Shown here: piece by piece, positions 37,990 through 50,974 of the stretch | How positions within the stretch are numbered: position 1 is the first letter of the stretch | How the letters are laid out: the number at the start of each line of letters is the position of its first letter | NCBI GenBank assembly: GCA_013180625.2 | Contig: SNVD02008011.1 | Span: 124,001 to 188,000 of the forward strand | Origin: Boswellia sacra | Lineage: Eukaryota; Streptophyta; Magnoliopsida; Sapindales; Burseraceae | Direction: 5' to 3' | DNA length: 64,000 nucleotides | Made by a program: the position numbers and the translations under genes | Notes under the pieces: generated by a model | Seen by the model: only the letters and a program-made list of their open reading frames with translations | Database searches by the model: none | What the model was told of the DNA's origin: nothing

Positions 37990-38520
37990 CTTTACTTTAA
38001 TAATCATTTGACGATTAAACTAAAAACTTTGAACATTTAATGGTTACTTCTTTGCTCTTACCTGTTAAAATAATTAGTTTGAAATTAATTTATGAGTTTT
38101 GAAATTTAGTTTTTAACATGTTATTTAATGGATTTGATAAATTAATTGTCATGTTGAGGTTCTTTTTTTAAATATAATTTTGTTGTAGATTTGATTTGTG
38201 CAAGTGTTAATATTTTGTTTCACTAATTGGTTATTTGTGCAGTATATTATGTAAGAAATAGAGTATTACAAGTTTAATTAGAAGATCAACAAAAAAAAAA
38301 TTTAGATATATAATAAGAAACACACTAGAATATTAATAATTTAGAAATAATTTATTTACTTCTTTACGATATATATGGCAATTAATCAATGATAATTAAA
38401 AATGTTATGGGTTGCATACAAATTGTAAAACAATAAAATAAAATAACATTGAATGTTCACTGAAAAAGAATTTATTGATGGTATTGATTAAATGCAATAA
38501 TTGATGAATTTTATATTGTA

Positions 38521-38722
38521 AAACATGAGTTGTGTTTCTCTTACAAACAATACGACAAACTCAATTATTCATTACCATATGGTATTATTAAATTATTACC
38601 ACATTCTCTACATTAATTAATATAATTAAAATTTAAAGTTCACTCATCTAATTAAATCATGACATATCAGCTTGTATAAATTTATATGGATGATTTGTAA
38701 GAAAAATATTATTTGTAAAACA
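38521..38722. mobile_element. Degenerate second copy of the palindromic MITE
   Basis: TCTTACAAACAATACGACAAACTCA on the left and ATATCAGCTTGTATAAATTTATATGGATGATTTGTAAGA on the right correspond, with many changes, to the arms of 37778-37989. Boundaries are approximate. Confidence 0.4.
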
Positions 38723-39267
38723 TTGTAGGATACAATTTTAGTAGTTTTATTTTTGTTATATATGCATTGCATATTTGTTTTGGTAAATTGTTGGCATTTT
38801 AATTTTGCTTTTACCTGTATATATTCTATACATGTTGAGAGGTAAGATTCATTACATCTCCTTCTGAGTCTTATAATAAAATTTTAATACTTTATTAATA
38901 AAATTCCTTGCTATCGTTTATTTTCTCTTAATTAAATCCAACCCGGCTTCAAAAAAATTTCTGCATCCGCCCACGCTACAACTCCGATGCTTACCCAGTC
39001 ATATTAATTGAAGGACCTAATTGCAAGTAGGTACTCAACTTTATGTTAAAATAACGTTAAAATTAATAATCATCTCATTCTAGTATACTTCTAAAATAAA
39101 GATGACCTTGACCAAGATTTAGGTCAAATTTTTGTTAAAAAATTGTTAGTAAGTAAATAATCCAAATGTATATAATTTTGATACAAGATACATATCGCAT
39201 AGTACAATTGTTCAGATTTTTTTTTCAATTTTCCTTATATATTTATTTATTTATTTATTTTTATTTT

Positions 39268-40424
39268 GGACGTGTTTGGTGGCCCACATAACATTGTATA
39301 AAGGGATCTGTTTGTATAAGATTTTGTATTCGCTGTATTTGGTTGAAAAATTAAGTGGGATAGGATTGTAAAAAAGCGCATAAGGAGCGCATAAAGGCAG
39401 GATAAGTTATCACGCGGGGGACCTTGGGTTAAGGCCGCATAAGTACTGTTTGGATTTAGTTTCTTTAGCGAAAACTCTCGCTTCTCTTTCTTCACTCTCG
39501 TTTCCCACTCCAGCCTCCTAAAATCTATAGCATCATCATCATCTGTTGAGTTCCTCTCTCAAATCTTCTTCTTAGTCCTACATATCCCTCAAAGACCTCT
39601 TCCCTTCCTCTGCCACCATTGCCGTCAACTCCCCATCACCACCAAATCCCACTACGAGATCTCTTTCTCCTGCTGTTAATCTTTCTTCTTCCCTTCCCTC
39701 TCCCAAAATCTCATTTCAATACAAACAAACCAAAATCTCAAACCCATCAAAAATCAAATCAAGAGGAAGAAGGTATTAAAAAAAAAAAGAAAAGGACTTG
39801 GCTTGGAGAAATGGATCAGGAATGGCTGGCATGGACAAAGCGATTGAGCATGGCTTGATCACTGGTTAACAAATTTCAGCCAAAGGATGCTTAGCTGCTA
39901 AGCCACTAGTACTTGAAATTGATTTTAAAAAAAATAAAAACAGAAGGTGATTGGCAGAAAAGAGAAGGTCTGCAACTTGAGCCAAAAAAACAAGAAGAAA
40001 GGAAAGTAGAGAGAGAGAGAGAAAAGAAATATTGTAAAACTAAATATATTATTTAAATCAAATAAAATTTAATTAAAATAATTAATTGCAAACTTTTGTA
40101 TACTCATATTTAGTTAAATATTCTTCATTTTTTTATAATTAAAAAATTTTAATTTATTCATATTTATTTGTTATTTTAAATATATTAATTTATTTATGCC
40201 CTTAAAAATTTAATATTTCATAATTACTTTAATTTAATATAAAAAATTTTAATGCAATCCACTTCAATCTTAGACCAAACACAGTATTGGTTAACATTTA
40301 TCCAATACAATGACAAATCAAACATAGTATACAATTTACTTATTTTCTATGTTATACAATTCAATATAATGCTATCAGATACAGTAATAATTATGCAATC
40401 TTATACGATATACCAAATGCAGCC
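39268..40424 (+). mobile_element. Non-autonomous DNA transposon, copy B
   Basis: Starts GGACGTGTTTGGTGG and ends ACCAAATGCAGCC. It aligns along its whole length with copy A in eIF2D intron 2, including the GGGTTAAGGCCGCATAA block, the CAGCCAAAGGATG block and the AT-rich right end. No coding capacity; the open frames within are low complexity. Flanking TTT on both sides is not informative. Confidence 0.65.
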
Positions 40425-41043
40425 TTTATGTGTTTGATATTGTTATCAGACAAGTCGTAAGATAATAATATGTAATATGAGTGATTGATTCTTTAAAATC
40501 CTGAAAGACAATAAAGAAATAAAGCAAAACAACAACAACAACAACAACAACAACAATAATCCATTGGCCACTGGTAGCATGATAGATAATTGTTTTACTT
40601 GATGCCTTCAGTCTTTGTTGTGAAGGACGAGAAGAAAAAAGAAATTGTGAGCAGGTGCCATATTATTCAATGTCATCAGTGTTTTAACTCACGTGAAAAG
40701 TCCTCAAAACTGTGCAAAGATTTGAAAAAACAAATAAATAAAAGCATCATTTGGTGAAAGAAATATACTTCTAGAGTCCAAGTTAATAATTAAGTTGTGT
40801 TAAGTTAGTCATGCTTGCAACTACTCAATTTTGTGACATTTACCTCAATGCCAACGCACTTGTATGTAGATTCAATGAAATGACAGTAGCCAATTTGCAT
40901 TTATTCATTACAATAATTATGAAGCTTCTTCATCTATCACTGAATACTCAAATTTTACAAAAAAAAAAAAAAATCGATGGAACCAAGAAACATAAAAAGA
41001 AGAACCATGATGCTGAAGGAAACATTTATTGGCCAAGTTACGC
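40425..41043. other. 3' flank of the RLP gene with (AAC)n microsatellite
   Basis: No gene. (AAC)n at about 40519-40556. Because the RLP gene is on the minus strand, its 3' untranslated region should lie just below 41044. Confidence 0.5.
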
Positions 41044-44000
41044 TTAGTTTCTTTGTCTTCTCCTTCTCTTTATTCTTTTCAATTGCCTCTCAACCATTGT
41101 CGCAAACCATTCATATTTTCCTGTGGTAGTAAAAGCTTGCCCAAGCGCCACTCCAGTTACTATCCCACTTGCATATCCTATCAAAACTATTTTCCAATCA
41201 AATCTAAATGGAGAATAACTAGAACCTTGAACTTCTTCTTGTGAGGGAGCCTTCGAAATGCAATTTTTCGAAAAATGTCTTCCAAACAATCCTAGGTTCT
41301 CATCAAACGAACTATTCGAAAAACCGTCGAATTGAGTTCCTTGTGGTATCTGTAAAGCCCATTTATTTTTTTAACTTAAGCCTAGCCCATTATATTAGCA
41401 AACTAGCCCAATCTTTTTTTAGCCTAGCCCTTAATCCATTTTTTTTCATTTTTTTCATGCAATTATATAAAGAAATAATTAGGAATTATTATAAACAAAA
41501 ATCTAGAAGGGAAGACAGAGGGGAAAACGGGAGAGAAGGAAGTGAAAGGGCAAGAGGACAATTTTGATTTTCAAGAGGAATTTGGAGAGTTTTGAGGTGA
41601 GACTGCGGTTTCTAATACATATCGGGATTCGATCGCAGAAGGGGTTGCCACACAAGTTGATCCACTAGATTGTGAGTGGGAAAAATACTATTTTTACCAA
41701 CAATTGAACTATAAATTATAAATTTCTATTTTTTTATAATTGTTAGCAAGACTTTATTATGTTAGTAAATAGATATTCCTTTATTCTAGTATGAAGCATA
41801 TTTTATAGTTTATCAAATTTTGTCTATGCAGTTATCGGAAATGATTGTTTAATGTTTTAGAGATTTAAAAGTAAAGAATTGAATTTTTATGTTTTACTAA
41901 GATAGTACCCAATTCATTCAGATAGTAAAATTATAGAGGTCTTTGGGACCCATTCAGACACACATAGAGGCTTTGGGCCGTGTGATCTGGATGTTTAGCC
42001 CTTTGGGGGCAGCTCTGCGCATGCGCAGGATCAGTATAGTGATATCTTGGCCTGAGCGATCCTAGCCCCGCCAGGTCATGATCAGTCAGATTAGTTTAGG
42101 TACTTGATTAGTGAAACTGTAATGACTTAGAAATTTAAATTAAGAAATGAGTTTTATGAGATTTAGAAACTTAATATATTTATCATGTTGAAAGTTGAAT
42201 GCAAGTAGAAATGCTTTAGAAGATTTTTATATTCAAATTTAGATTTTGTGAAAGGCATAGAAATTATTGAAAGAATTGCTTCCTCGTTTTTGTATCTTTT
42301 CTAAGTAGTTTTCTTATTAATGTTAGTAAAGCATAATTTTTAATTAATTTATTATTATGATATAGTATTTTATTTTATGCAAATTTTTATCTATTTTAAT
42401 GACTCTATCCCACTCACTGAGGTTATACTCACCCTATTTTCTTTTCTTTAAAAACCCCTTTTTCCCCAGGAGATTGCAGTGTTCAGTCGGAGCGCCAGTA
42501 GCTGCTTGAGGTTGGCCATTTGATGATATTTTGAGAGCTTTCTTTTTGATATTTTATTGTATTATTGTAGATGGTTTTCTTGCATATGTAAATATTTTGA
42601 TATCGTATATGTATCAAAGATTTGTTTCAGTTTCTTTTAGACATTTTTGTTTACTCATCATGTTTGAGTTTTTAAACTTATATTAAAATTTTAGTTGTAA
42701 ACTTTTTGAATCATAATTAATTTTATTTAAGGCCGGAGGCCAATGTTGTGGATATTTTATTTTAATAGAGGACTCAAGGTCCTAAAAAGGAAGATGGTAG
42801 TTATATAAATATTTTGGAAGTGTTGAATTTTGTGTATTTGACAGGGGGATTAGTTTAAAATACAGAGGAAACTCTGTCAAATTTTCTTAAAGTTTTTTTC
42901 TAGCACAGTTTTAGGTACGATTCGCTCGTGTTAGCTAGGGGCGGGTCGTGTCAGTATCGGTCCTGTAAGTTGATTATGCGAGACATTCAAATAAGCAAGG
43001 TTTGTGAGTTGTGCTGGCTGTTGAGGAATCTTTCCTGAAATCTTGTTGTTGGAAAGATCTAATGGCTCTAGTGCTGTTAGGTTGCCCAGACATGATGGAA
43101 TGTGACCAAAGAGATTGTTGTTGGAAAGATTCAGATTTTGAATCCCTTTTAAATTGGCAATGGATTCCGGAATCTCTCCCGTGAATTCATTGCTTGAGAG
43201 AAGAATGCCGATTACCATTTTTGAGATCTTCTCATATTCCATCTCAATGCCTTTGTTAATCAATCTTAATGAATAAGGATACTCATATTCTCCCATTCCA
43301 TATCCATTCACAGAACTACTAGATAGCTCATCCTCCATGTAGAGTAGCTGGCTTGCATTGATAACTTTCATGGCTTTCCAATGCTGGAAGTATTTTGATG
43401 GAAGCTCACCTCTAAATCTATTTTGAGAGAGGTCAATTATGCGCAATTTCGGGAAATCAAATTTTGTTTTAGGTTCCTTTATAGTCCCATAGAAGTTGTT
43501 GGATTGCAAGATGAGAACTTGCAATTCTGGAAGAGTTCCCAACCAAGAGGGAAAGAGATCAACAATATGGTTATTTCCAAGATTAAGAAGCTCAAGTCTC
43601 GTACAACTGGCCAGAGATCTTGGAATTCTACCTTGCAATAGATTGTTGCTCAAATCAATCATCTTCAGATTTGTTCCATTCATGAAGGTTTGAGGAATAC
43701 TTCCATAAAATTTGTTGCCATGTAAAGCTAATACTGTTAGATCAGAACTGAAATTGCCCAAACATTGTGGAAGCACACCACTCAACTTATTGTTAGACAA
43801 ATCAAAAGCCCTAAGATGATGTGAATTGCATATTGATGATGGAATGTTTCCTGTCAAATTGTTATTTGACACAAGAAAGCGAGTGGTTGATATTGGTGGA
43901 ATCGGAAGTGAACCCCGTAGTTTATTATATCTCAGGTCTATAGAGAAAAGGTATTTCCAAGGAAGAAGAACTGGCTGACGATGAATTCCAGTTAGAAGGT

Positions 44001-45904
44001 TGTGAGAAAGGTTCAGGGATAACAATGAATCTGTACTTGCTTCTAAAAACCATCCAGGTATCTCGCCAGTTATATTGTTGGAGGAAAGGTCTAGCCACAC
44101 CAATTGATCTTGGCTGCGTAGGAACGTGGGCAATTCTGTAAGACTGCATGACCTGAATCCTATATAGACAAATTTCTGAGAGCTTGTATTAACTGCTTTT
44201 GTTGAGATCAATGATAACTTGTTTGATGAGAGACCTAACATATCTAAACTTTTAGCTTTCCCAAGAACGGTGTCAAGCTCCACTGTGCCGCTCAAATTAT
44301 TTGAATCAAGAAAAAGACTACTAAGATTCTTGAGTTCAAAGATAGAGCTAGGAATTGATCCTTGCAACTGATTTATGGAAAGATCAAGGTACTGTAGTTG
44401 GGATAGGTTCTGAATTTGAGTTGGAATACACCCTGTAAGTTGAGTCGATTTCAATGATAGACCAGTTAGCTGACTCAGCCAAAATGGGATTGGACCGTTT
44501 ATTTTATTCCCATCCATGCCTAAAAATGTAAGTCTTGTTAGGTTATTGAACGAGGGGGGAATCTCACCGACGAAGTTGATATCGTAAAGTAATAGCTCAG
44601 TGAGTTTGGTAAGCTTAGAGATCCCAGAAAATGAAAGAGAATTTGGGCCCAAAAAATTGTTAGAAGAAATGCTTAGACGATTGAGCTGGGTAAGATTGCC
44701 AAGCATTGAAGAGGGAAGTTGACCCGAGATACCACAGTTATCGACATCAAGTTCTTCTAAAGAGCGAAGATTCCCCATGGAAGTTGGCAACTCACCTTAA
44801 AAATTGTTAAAATCAAGTCACAATGTATGCAAAAGAATCAAGATACATATCTAATTGAAGTACGTTATGAAACTTACCTGTAAAATCATTATCAACAAGC
44901 ATCAATTGTTTGAGCTGAGTAAGGTTACCAATTGACGAGGGAATTGTTCCCCAGATATTACTCGAACCAATATACAGTCTGGATAGGGATTTAAGATTCC
45001 CTATTGAATTAGGAATCTGACCGGAGAATCTGGTCCAAAGTAGTCCCAATTCTTTAAGGGAACTGTTCTTGTCGAATTTTGGCAAACATCCATTGAGATC
45101 TTCATTGCGTGACACATCGAGAAAATTAAGGTATGGCAACCAGAAAATATCTGTGGGGAATTCACCTTGCAAATTGCAACCGTCGAGAGATAAATATGTC
45201 AAAGAAGATAAGTTGGCCAAGATATGAGGTATCGAAGTAGAAATGTTCACCTCATTGAGTACAAGGACTTTCAAGTTTGTTAGCTTCTCAACCAGACCTT
45301 TTAGATCTGGCTTTTGGAGCTTCAAACCCTTATTGTAATAAGGGTCCTCAGATAAAACAAGGGTCTCTAACATGGTAAGCTCTAGGATCTCTGAAGGTAT
45401 TTGACCAGAAAAGCCAGAATAAGAGAGGTTCAGATGTGACAGCCTTGAAAATTTCATGATTTCGGGTGGGATTTTCGAGTGATTGAAGTCATTGTAAGCA
45501 AGGTTAAGCCATTCAAGATGGACAAGACGGAAGAGGCTGCTGCTAGAGTTGATAGAACCGTAGAGGCAGCTACTAGCGAGGTCAAGGCTGATCACATGAC
45601 CATTGTTCTCATTGCACTCGATGCCTTCCCATGAGCAGCAGTCACCATTTCCCTCTTCCAGCCTCCATGAAGCAACCTTGGAATGGCAAGGATATTCATC
45701 CAGTATGGTAAACTTATTAATGGCAGACTTTTTAATGACAATGCTTTGCTTGAATTGCAACAAGGCAGAGCGCTCACCGTCATGGCAGAGTGGCTGCACA
45801 GAAGTAGTAAAGTGGGCAACCGTTTGATGAGAAAATGAAAGCAGAGAAACTAGGTGCATAAATGTGAAGAAATGAAAGGATAAGCCCATGTCTTCCCAAA
45901 ACAA
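41044..45904 (-). pseudogene. LRR receptor-like protein (Cf-9/RLP type), last exon split by a solo LTR
   Basis: Exon 1 is 45904-44878; a GT-AG intron of 82 bp (44877-44796) follows; exon 2 is 44795-42954 and resumes at 41345-41044 beyond a solo LTR. Removing the LTR and one target-site copy gives 3171 nt, an exact 1056-residue RLP. It has a signal peptide (start at M1 or M6), a cysteine-bearing LRR N-cap (PLCHDGERSALLQF), more than twenty extracellular LRRs with LxxLxLSxNxLxGxIP repeats, a transmembrane segment (KIVLIGYASGIVTGVALG) and a short basic tail (KRIKRRRRQRN). RLPs sit in the plasma membrane and act with SOBIR1/BAK1 kinases in immunity or development. With the LTR in place the frame ends at 42931 after about 963 residues, before the membrane anchor. 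The product, if made, would be a free ectodomain. No other stop or frameshift is seen. Confidence 0.88.
41351..42953 (+). mobile_element. Solo Ty3/gypsy-type LTR inside the RLP exon
   Basis: Starts TGTAAAGCCC and ends GTCGTGTCA, 1603 bp, flanked by perfect 5-bp duplications GTATC (41346-41350 and 42954-42958). A TATATAA box is at 41464. The body has the style of chromovirus LTRs, with a CCCACTCACTGAGGTTATACTCACCC stretch split over the 3' third. No internal retroviral sequence remains, so it formed by LTR-LTR recombination. It is oriented antisense to the RLP gene. Confidence 0.92.
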
Positions 45905-47087
45905 AATGCATTCAATAATGTTAGAGACACAAGGTCGGAGAATTTGTTTTGCAGGATAGGAAGGAACCGAATGGAGTTGAGATGTTTTTGTAAGGAATTT
46001 ACAATAACAAAGTCAACAGGAAGGAACCAGTAAATCAGAGTCCATCATGTGCTAGATTCTGCAAATCCTTAAAAGTCAAGTTGTGCGTGTAAATTAAGAA
46101 TTATGATCTGTTGACATAAGTGAGCATTCATGCAGAGATCGTTGGTGCATAAAGAAAGTTGTAAGTTCCACAATTGATTAAGACAAATTTTACAATGGCC
46201 TTTTAAATATTGATAATACTCATGACGTCTTTGGAAAAAGAGATTTAAGTTGAGCCAACAAAGGAGTTAAATATTTTCAAATGTGTAGAACGTTTATACT
46301 ATAGGAATGCAAGAAATGGAATTTAGATATTTATCTAGGGAATTTGCAATTGTTGACAAACCTTCCATTTAGAGTTAATTAGAGTAACAAATGCACGAGA
46401 AAGGAACCACCCCTTCGCCTTCATCATGTGCTAGACTCTGCAAACCCTTAAAAAGTCAAGTCGCTTGTAGAAACTTTTGGTGTTCTTTAATAATAGCAAG
46501 GAATGATGGGACTACATATACAGCAACATCAATTTGTGGAAGACTTGTAGTCAAGCCACTAATACTTAAGGCGTGAGTCACACAATTGATTAATATGGTA
46601 GACTTTTGTGCTTAATAACAAACTTAAGCAGTTGTCTTTTCAATTGATGTACTGAAGAAAACACTTTCAAAGAACTATCTCAAAATGACAAAATTTTCAA
46701 AATGGTAGGCAAGTGTACTTCAGAAAAGGTCAATTGAATCCCTTCTATATCAGTTCTCTATCATCTCTAAGTCTTCACCTGCCTAAGGCCCTTTCATGAA
46801 CACAAAAGGTTGGACGAAGAAAATTTGTTATGAGAATCTGCTTCTGATTTTCTAATTTCCTGGATGCTCCTTTCACTGCAATGACGTTTATTTTTATCTT
46901 TGGACAAAGATGAGCGCAAGTTGAGCCATCGAAATTGTAGAGGAGAACACAAGAAATAAATTAAAAAACATAAGCTAGCAAAATTGAAAATAGATATATT
47001 TTGACACTTGGTAACGCCTTAAATCTTCGTATAAGAACAGAGAGAAGAAATATGCAAGCTAAGTTGAGCTTCTAAATTCTTTTGTAT
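45905..47087. other. 5' region of the RLP gene
   Basis: No gene apart from the direct repeat described separately. The frame at 46391-46576 is not a recognisable protein. Confidence 0.4.
46018..46475. repeat. Two-copy direct repeat upstream of the RLP gene
   Basis: About 70 bp at 46018-46090 recurs at 46400-46472: GGAACCA, then CATCATGTGCTAGA(T/C)TCTGCAAA(T/C)CCTTAAAA, then GTCAAGT. Spacing is about 383 bp. It lies 110-570 bp upstream of the RLP start codon, so it may represent a duplicated promoter segment. Confidence 0.6.
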
Positions 47088-47214
47088 TTATCCACCTGAA
47101 AGTTCTGTAAACGATTCATGGTACTTGGGCCTCGAAAGATGATGTGGCCGGGCATACATCACTCCAATTCTAAGCCCACTTGCAAAACCCACGAGGATCT
47201 TCTCTTAGTGGGAG
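47088..47214 (-). pseudogene. C-terminal remnant of another receptor-like protein
   Basis: A 41-codon minus-strand frame ends at the stop 47088-47090. It includes ILVGFASGL (transmembrane part) and YARPHHLSRPKYHESF, a typical RLP juxtamembrane tail. It is not a copy of the tail of the gene at 41044, so it comes from a different RLP. The rest of that gene is missing. Confidence 0.55.
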
Positions 47215-49189
47215 AAGATAACATATTTTGGTTTTCAGACGTGATCTAATTATAATCATGCATTAAGGTTTAGTATCGTTTATGAAACGCTAGATCGATC
47301 CAAAAAAATTGTTTTGGGAAGTCTATGTACTTTAGAAAATAAATTATTAAGAGAATCTTTATCTCGATTCATCGGAATAAAGAATAGTAGAATTGACCAA
47401 AATAAAAACATTTTCAAGAACTCAAAACTTTTTCACCACGAATGAGCAATACAAATATGTACAAGGAAATTTTGTTACAAATTCTGTACAAGTAGATCTA
47501 TGACATAATTTACTCTTGATTTTTTATTATTTTTTTAATTTGATTTTTAAGGGCAAAAAGCTAAAGAATTTGAGTTTCCTATGGAGGCGTTTATTTTTCT
47601 GTTTTAAAATCTAAATAGATCTAAATTAAATTCAAGTTTAAACAGTTTGGATTTTAAAATTTGAATGATATTTTTTTTTGACATCTAAAATAAAATGTCA
47701 AAAAACTAATACTTTTACACATATATCTTTATTTATATGTGTTATTTTCATTTGTAATTTCATTTCACATTGGGCAATTATTTGCATATTTAAATTAAGA
47801 TATGTATAATAGAGTAAAAAAGTTATTTTTCTTATTAAATGATTTAATATATAGATAGGTTAAGTGACTAATAATTTAAAATATATCTACAGAATCATAA
47901 TTTAAAATCAGAAATAAAAATAATGTTCCAAATATAAAATATTAGGTTATGTACAAATTGTTAATAAATAAAACATATCAGAGAATTTTAGATAATTAGA
48001 GGAGTAATAAAGAATTTATACTTTTACATTCATATAAAAGTCAAAATTTTTAACTTTCTCTATTCGGACCAAATTATTTGAGAATCAAACTAAGTTTAAC
48101 AAACAAACATCTTAAAAATGTCTGTCTTACAATAAATCAAATTTAGACTTCATTTAAAAAAAAAAAAACACGCCCTAACTCTATTCGCTTGTGGTTCCTT
48201 ATTGCAGCAGCAGCCACTTCCACTGGCTTCTGCCTCGTGACTAATTAATATAGTAGTCAATCAGCCTCCATCTAATTTCTCTTCAAAGCAAATGAAAGAG
48301 TGGCAAGGCATGGATTTTCCATCAATAATTACATAAGCATCCTCGAGTTTTAGTTTAATTTTAAGTGCAAAACGACTATGCATTTTTCATTAATCACAAC
48401 CTTGAAGTTATCTTCAAATCATCATTTTCACCCCTCAAATCATCATTTTCATTTTCAAGGGTGTGGTTAACAAAAAATGAACAATTTTAGGGGTGTAATT
48501 GTGATAAACACGTAGTCCAATTTTCCATTAGGTCTAAAACTGCAGCAAGGTGAATGTGAGCTGAATTTGCCCTTAAGGGCTGGGGGATGCTCATGGACAA
48601 CAAAAACAGAGATGCCCACCAGCTTTTTGTTCTAATATAAATTTGGAGGTCTTTGTGTTTCTATAGACGAACCCTCACTCTGATAGCCAAACCACTCTGG
48701 AGTTTGACAGCCAGGAACGACAATGCTGAACTTCATTCTTGGATTTGAGACTGCCTGGATCGATTAAAAAAAAGGCAAAAAAAAGAAGGTCATATTGTAG
48801 GATCAAATATTTAACATAGGGGTGAGAGACAAAGAGAAACCAACCTTAGTATTCTTCTAACAATGAAACGCCAGGTTGTTGTCACCAAGCAATTTGAAGC
48901 AGTTTACCCAAGAATGACCACTTCGAAGTACACAATAAACTTAATGCATTTGATAATGCTTCCAATGAATCACAAGCATCCTTTGATGAGTTTCTTATAT
49001 GGTAGTTCTAGCAGCTGAGATTGACGCCCACCGTCGAAAGTAAGTTTTGATCAACTCTCGAAAAAAGGAGTGCATATACCCTCAAGGGTGGTTTTTTGTT
49101 TATATCCACATAAGATAATGCTTTAAGATTCTTCATAAGATAATTTTGCAAACTAAGTCAATATTAACACGTAAAGCCAGTAGAGTTAT
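47215..49189. other. Intergenic, no gene seen
   Basis: AT-rich. No open frame, RNA gene or element boundary was recognised. Confidence 0.4.
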
Positions 49190-49287
49190 CATCGCACTTT
49201 CATACCTATCAAAACTATTTTCCAATCAAATTAAAATGTATTGCAGCTGGATCCTTGAACTTCTTGTAAGGGCACCTCAAAAATACA

Positions 49288-49328
<41 letters not shown>

Positions 49329-49545
49329 TATATATATTCTAATATATTTTACGTACAATCCTAGATTCCCATTGAATGAACTATTAGGAAAAGTGTCGTG
49401 TTGCTCCCTTGAGGCATCAGTCCTCAAAGATGGTCATGAGAGACCTTGAAATAAGCAACGGATGTGAACTCCAACATTTGTGGAAGAATAATTCTTGATA
49501 ACTTGTTATTGGAAATGTCCAAGGACCCACTGCTGTGAGGTTAAC
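49190..49545 (-). pseudogene. 3' fragment of a duplicate of the RLP gene
   Basis: Aligns with the last LRR, linker and transmembrane start of the RLP at 41044-45904: CCTATCAAAACTATTTTCC at 49204 matches 41175, and the ATTCTTGATAACTTGTTATTGG block matches the LRR at about 43030. A (TA)n(CA)n microsatellite at 49288-49336 interrupts it. This copy lacks the solo LTR, but a (TA)/(CA) tract and deletions have destroyed it. Confidence 0.65.
49288..49336. repeat. (TA)n(CA)n microsatellite
   Basis: About 12 TA units followed by about 7 CA units and a short TA run, within the RLP fragment. Confidence 0.9.
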
Positions 49546-49549
49546 CAAA

Positions 49550-50142
49550 TACCTGTGGGAAATAGCTCTGTGCCTTGTCCATGAATGTCAAAAAAATACA
49601 GACAAAACAAATAATTTCTAATAAAGCTAGTAATCCAAAATTCCACACTTCATTGCATTACACCACTCATTATCATTAAGAGCAACTAATCTCACAGGCT
49701 TCTATAGATCAGCCACAAAAATTGGGATGGTCATACATTTGTCGTCTATAGGGACGCAAGTAATGGTTTCCACTTGTTGTAGAGCACTGCAAATTTTCAC
49801 CCGCCGATCGAAGAGCAGACAGAGATAATATATATGTATTACAACTTAGTATATATTACAAACTTAATATAAATCGCAAACAATTTACGTCAATCATTGG
49901 CCCTGACATCCCGGATAAGCTTGCCTTTAACATCAATAAATATGTTTTTTTTAAAAAAAGTACATATTTTTCAAATGGAAACGCAGTGGACCATTCACAC
50001 CTCATAAGCCAATCAAAACATCTTCTAGAGGAAAAAAAATCATAGCAACACTGGAAATAAGAATAAAACAGCAATAATGAAACTCTTTTCAAATGCAAGA
50101 GACACTTTCGGATAAAATCGTAAATGTTCTAATCTTTATATC
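49550..50142 (-). pseudogene. Duplicated fragment of eIF2D (exon 2 end plus intron 1)
   Basis: 49555-49600 matches the 3' part of eIF2D exon 2 (20180-20225). Further blocks match intron 1 in order: 49660-49690 with 20425-20475, GTAGAGCACTGCAAATTTTC with 21124, and CTTTTCAAATGCAAGA with 21412. Parts of the intron are deleted. The fragment continues at 55161 after the copia insertion. Confidence 0.7.
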
Positions 50143-50312
50143 TGTTAAATCTCTATATACGAATTTAGGATTATGTTCCTATTAGATACATATTTGATTC
50201 TCTCTTCCTATTTTGTTTCCCCTTATTGTACTATATATATGTACACCTATTTACAATGGAACATACACAAAAATATTTCTCTTAAATTCGTTTCTCCCTC
50301 TCTCTCTCAATA
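50143..50312 (+). repeat. 5' LTR of the complete copia element
   Basis: Paired with 54990-55160. Contains CTATATATATG as a possible TATA element. Ends next to the initiator-Met primer site. Confidence 0.92.
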
Positions 50313-50974
50313 TGGTATCAGAGCCTAACTTCGTTCCACAAAATTCATCATAAATCCCAGTTTACTATTTATCGCCCAAATCAGCCACCTCCAGTCATAA
50401 ACCCTAAACACAGTCACTGTTCGTTACTATTTATCGTCGGAGTTACTATTTATCACCGGCCACCGTCGCATCACCCGTCACCGAATGCATCAACTTGTAG
50501 ATCGGACCGTCCCCATCATTCTTCCCTTCATCACCGTCACCAGAATCCCACCGAAAACTCTTTAAATCGCCCAAAAACTGTTCGTTGTTGTCACTGTTCA
50601 TCGCCCAAATCAGCCACCTCCAGTCAGCGGTGATAGTCACCACCTGCACGTGTGAGATTGCCGATCGCCGGCGACCAAAAGCCCTCTGCCTCCGCCAGAA
50701 AACTTTGCCGAAAAAATTTTTCGATCACCTGAAAATATGTTGCTTGGTTCAAATATGGACGAAAATCACTCAAATAAAGTCACCGGTCACTGGTGAACAA
50801 AGCCCCTCTGTTTGTGTTTAAAAAAAAAAAGTCTACCGAAAAAATTTTCCAGTCGCCGAAAAAATTTTCGATCGCCAGAAAACTGCAGTCTTATCTGAAT
50901 CTGATTGAAAAATTGTGTTTGAGGTTTCCATAGCTTCTCAACCGTCCTCTAATCCTCCTGCAGTTGGTGGCTCC

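Larger units (their letters stand above)
37585..38975. mobile_element. hAT-like non-autonomous element, 1391 bp
   Basis: Ends CAGAGGCGGATCCA and (complement) CGTGGGCGGATGCA form the terminal inverted repeat. Flanking octamers CTGCAACT (37577-37584) and CTACAACT (38976-38983) match at 7 of 8, a good hAT target duplication. It is related to the short MITE at 7992-8199 by the GGGCGGA terminus. The interior is AT-rich, without a protein, and hosts two copies of a palindromic MITE. Confidence 0.7.
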
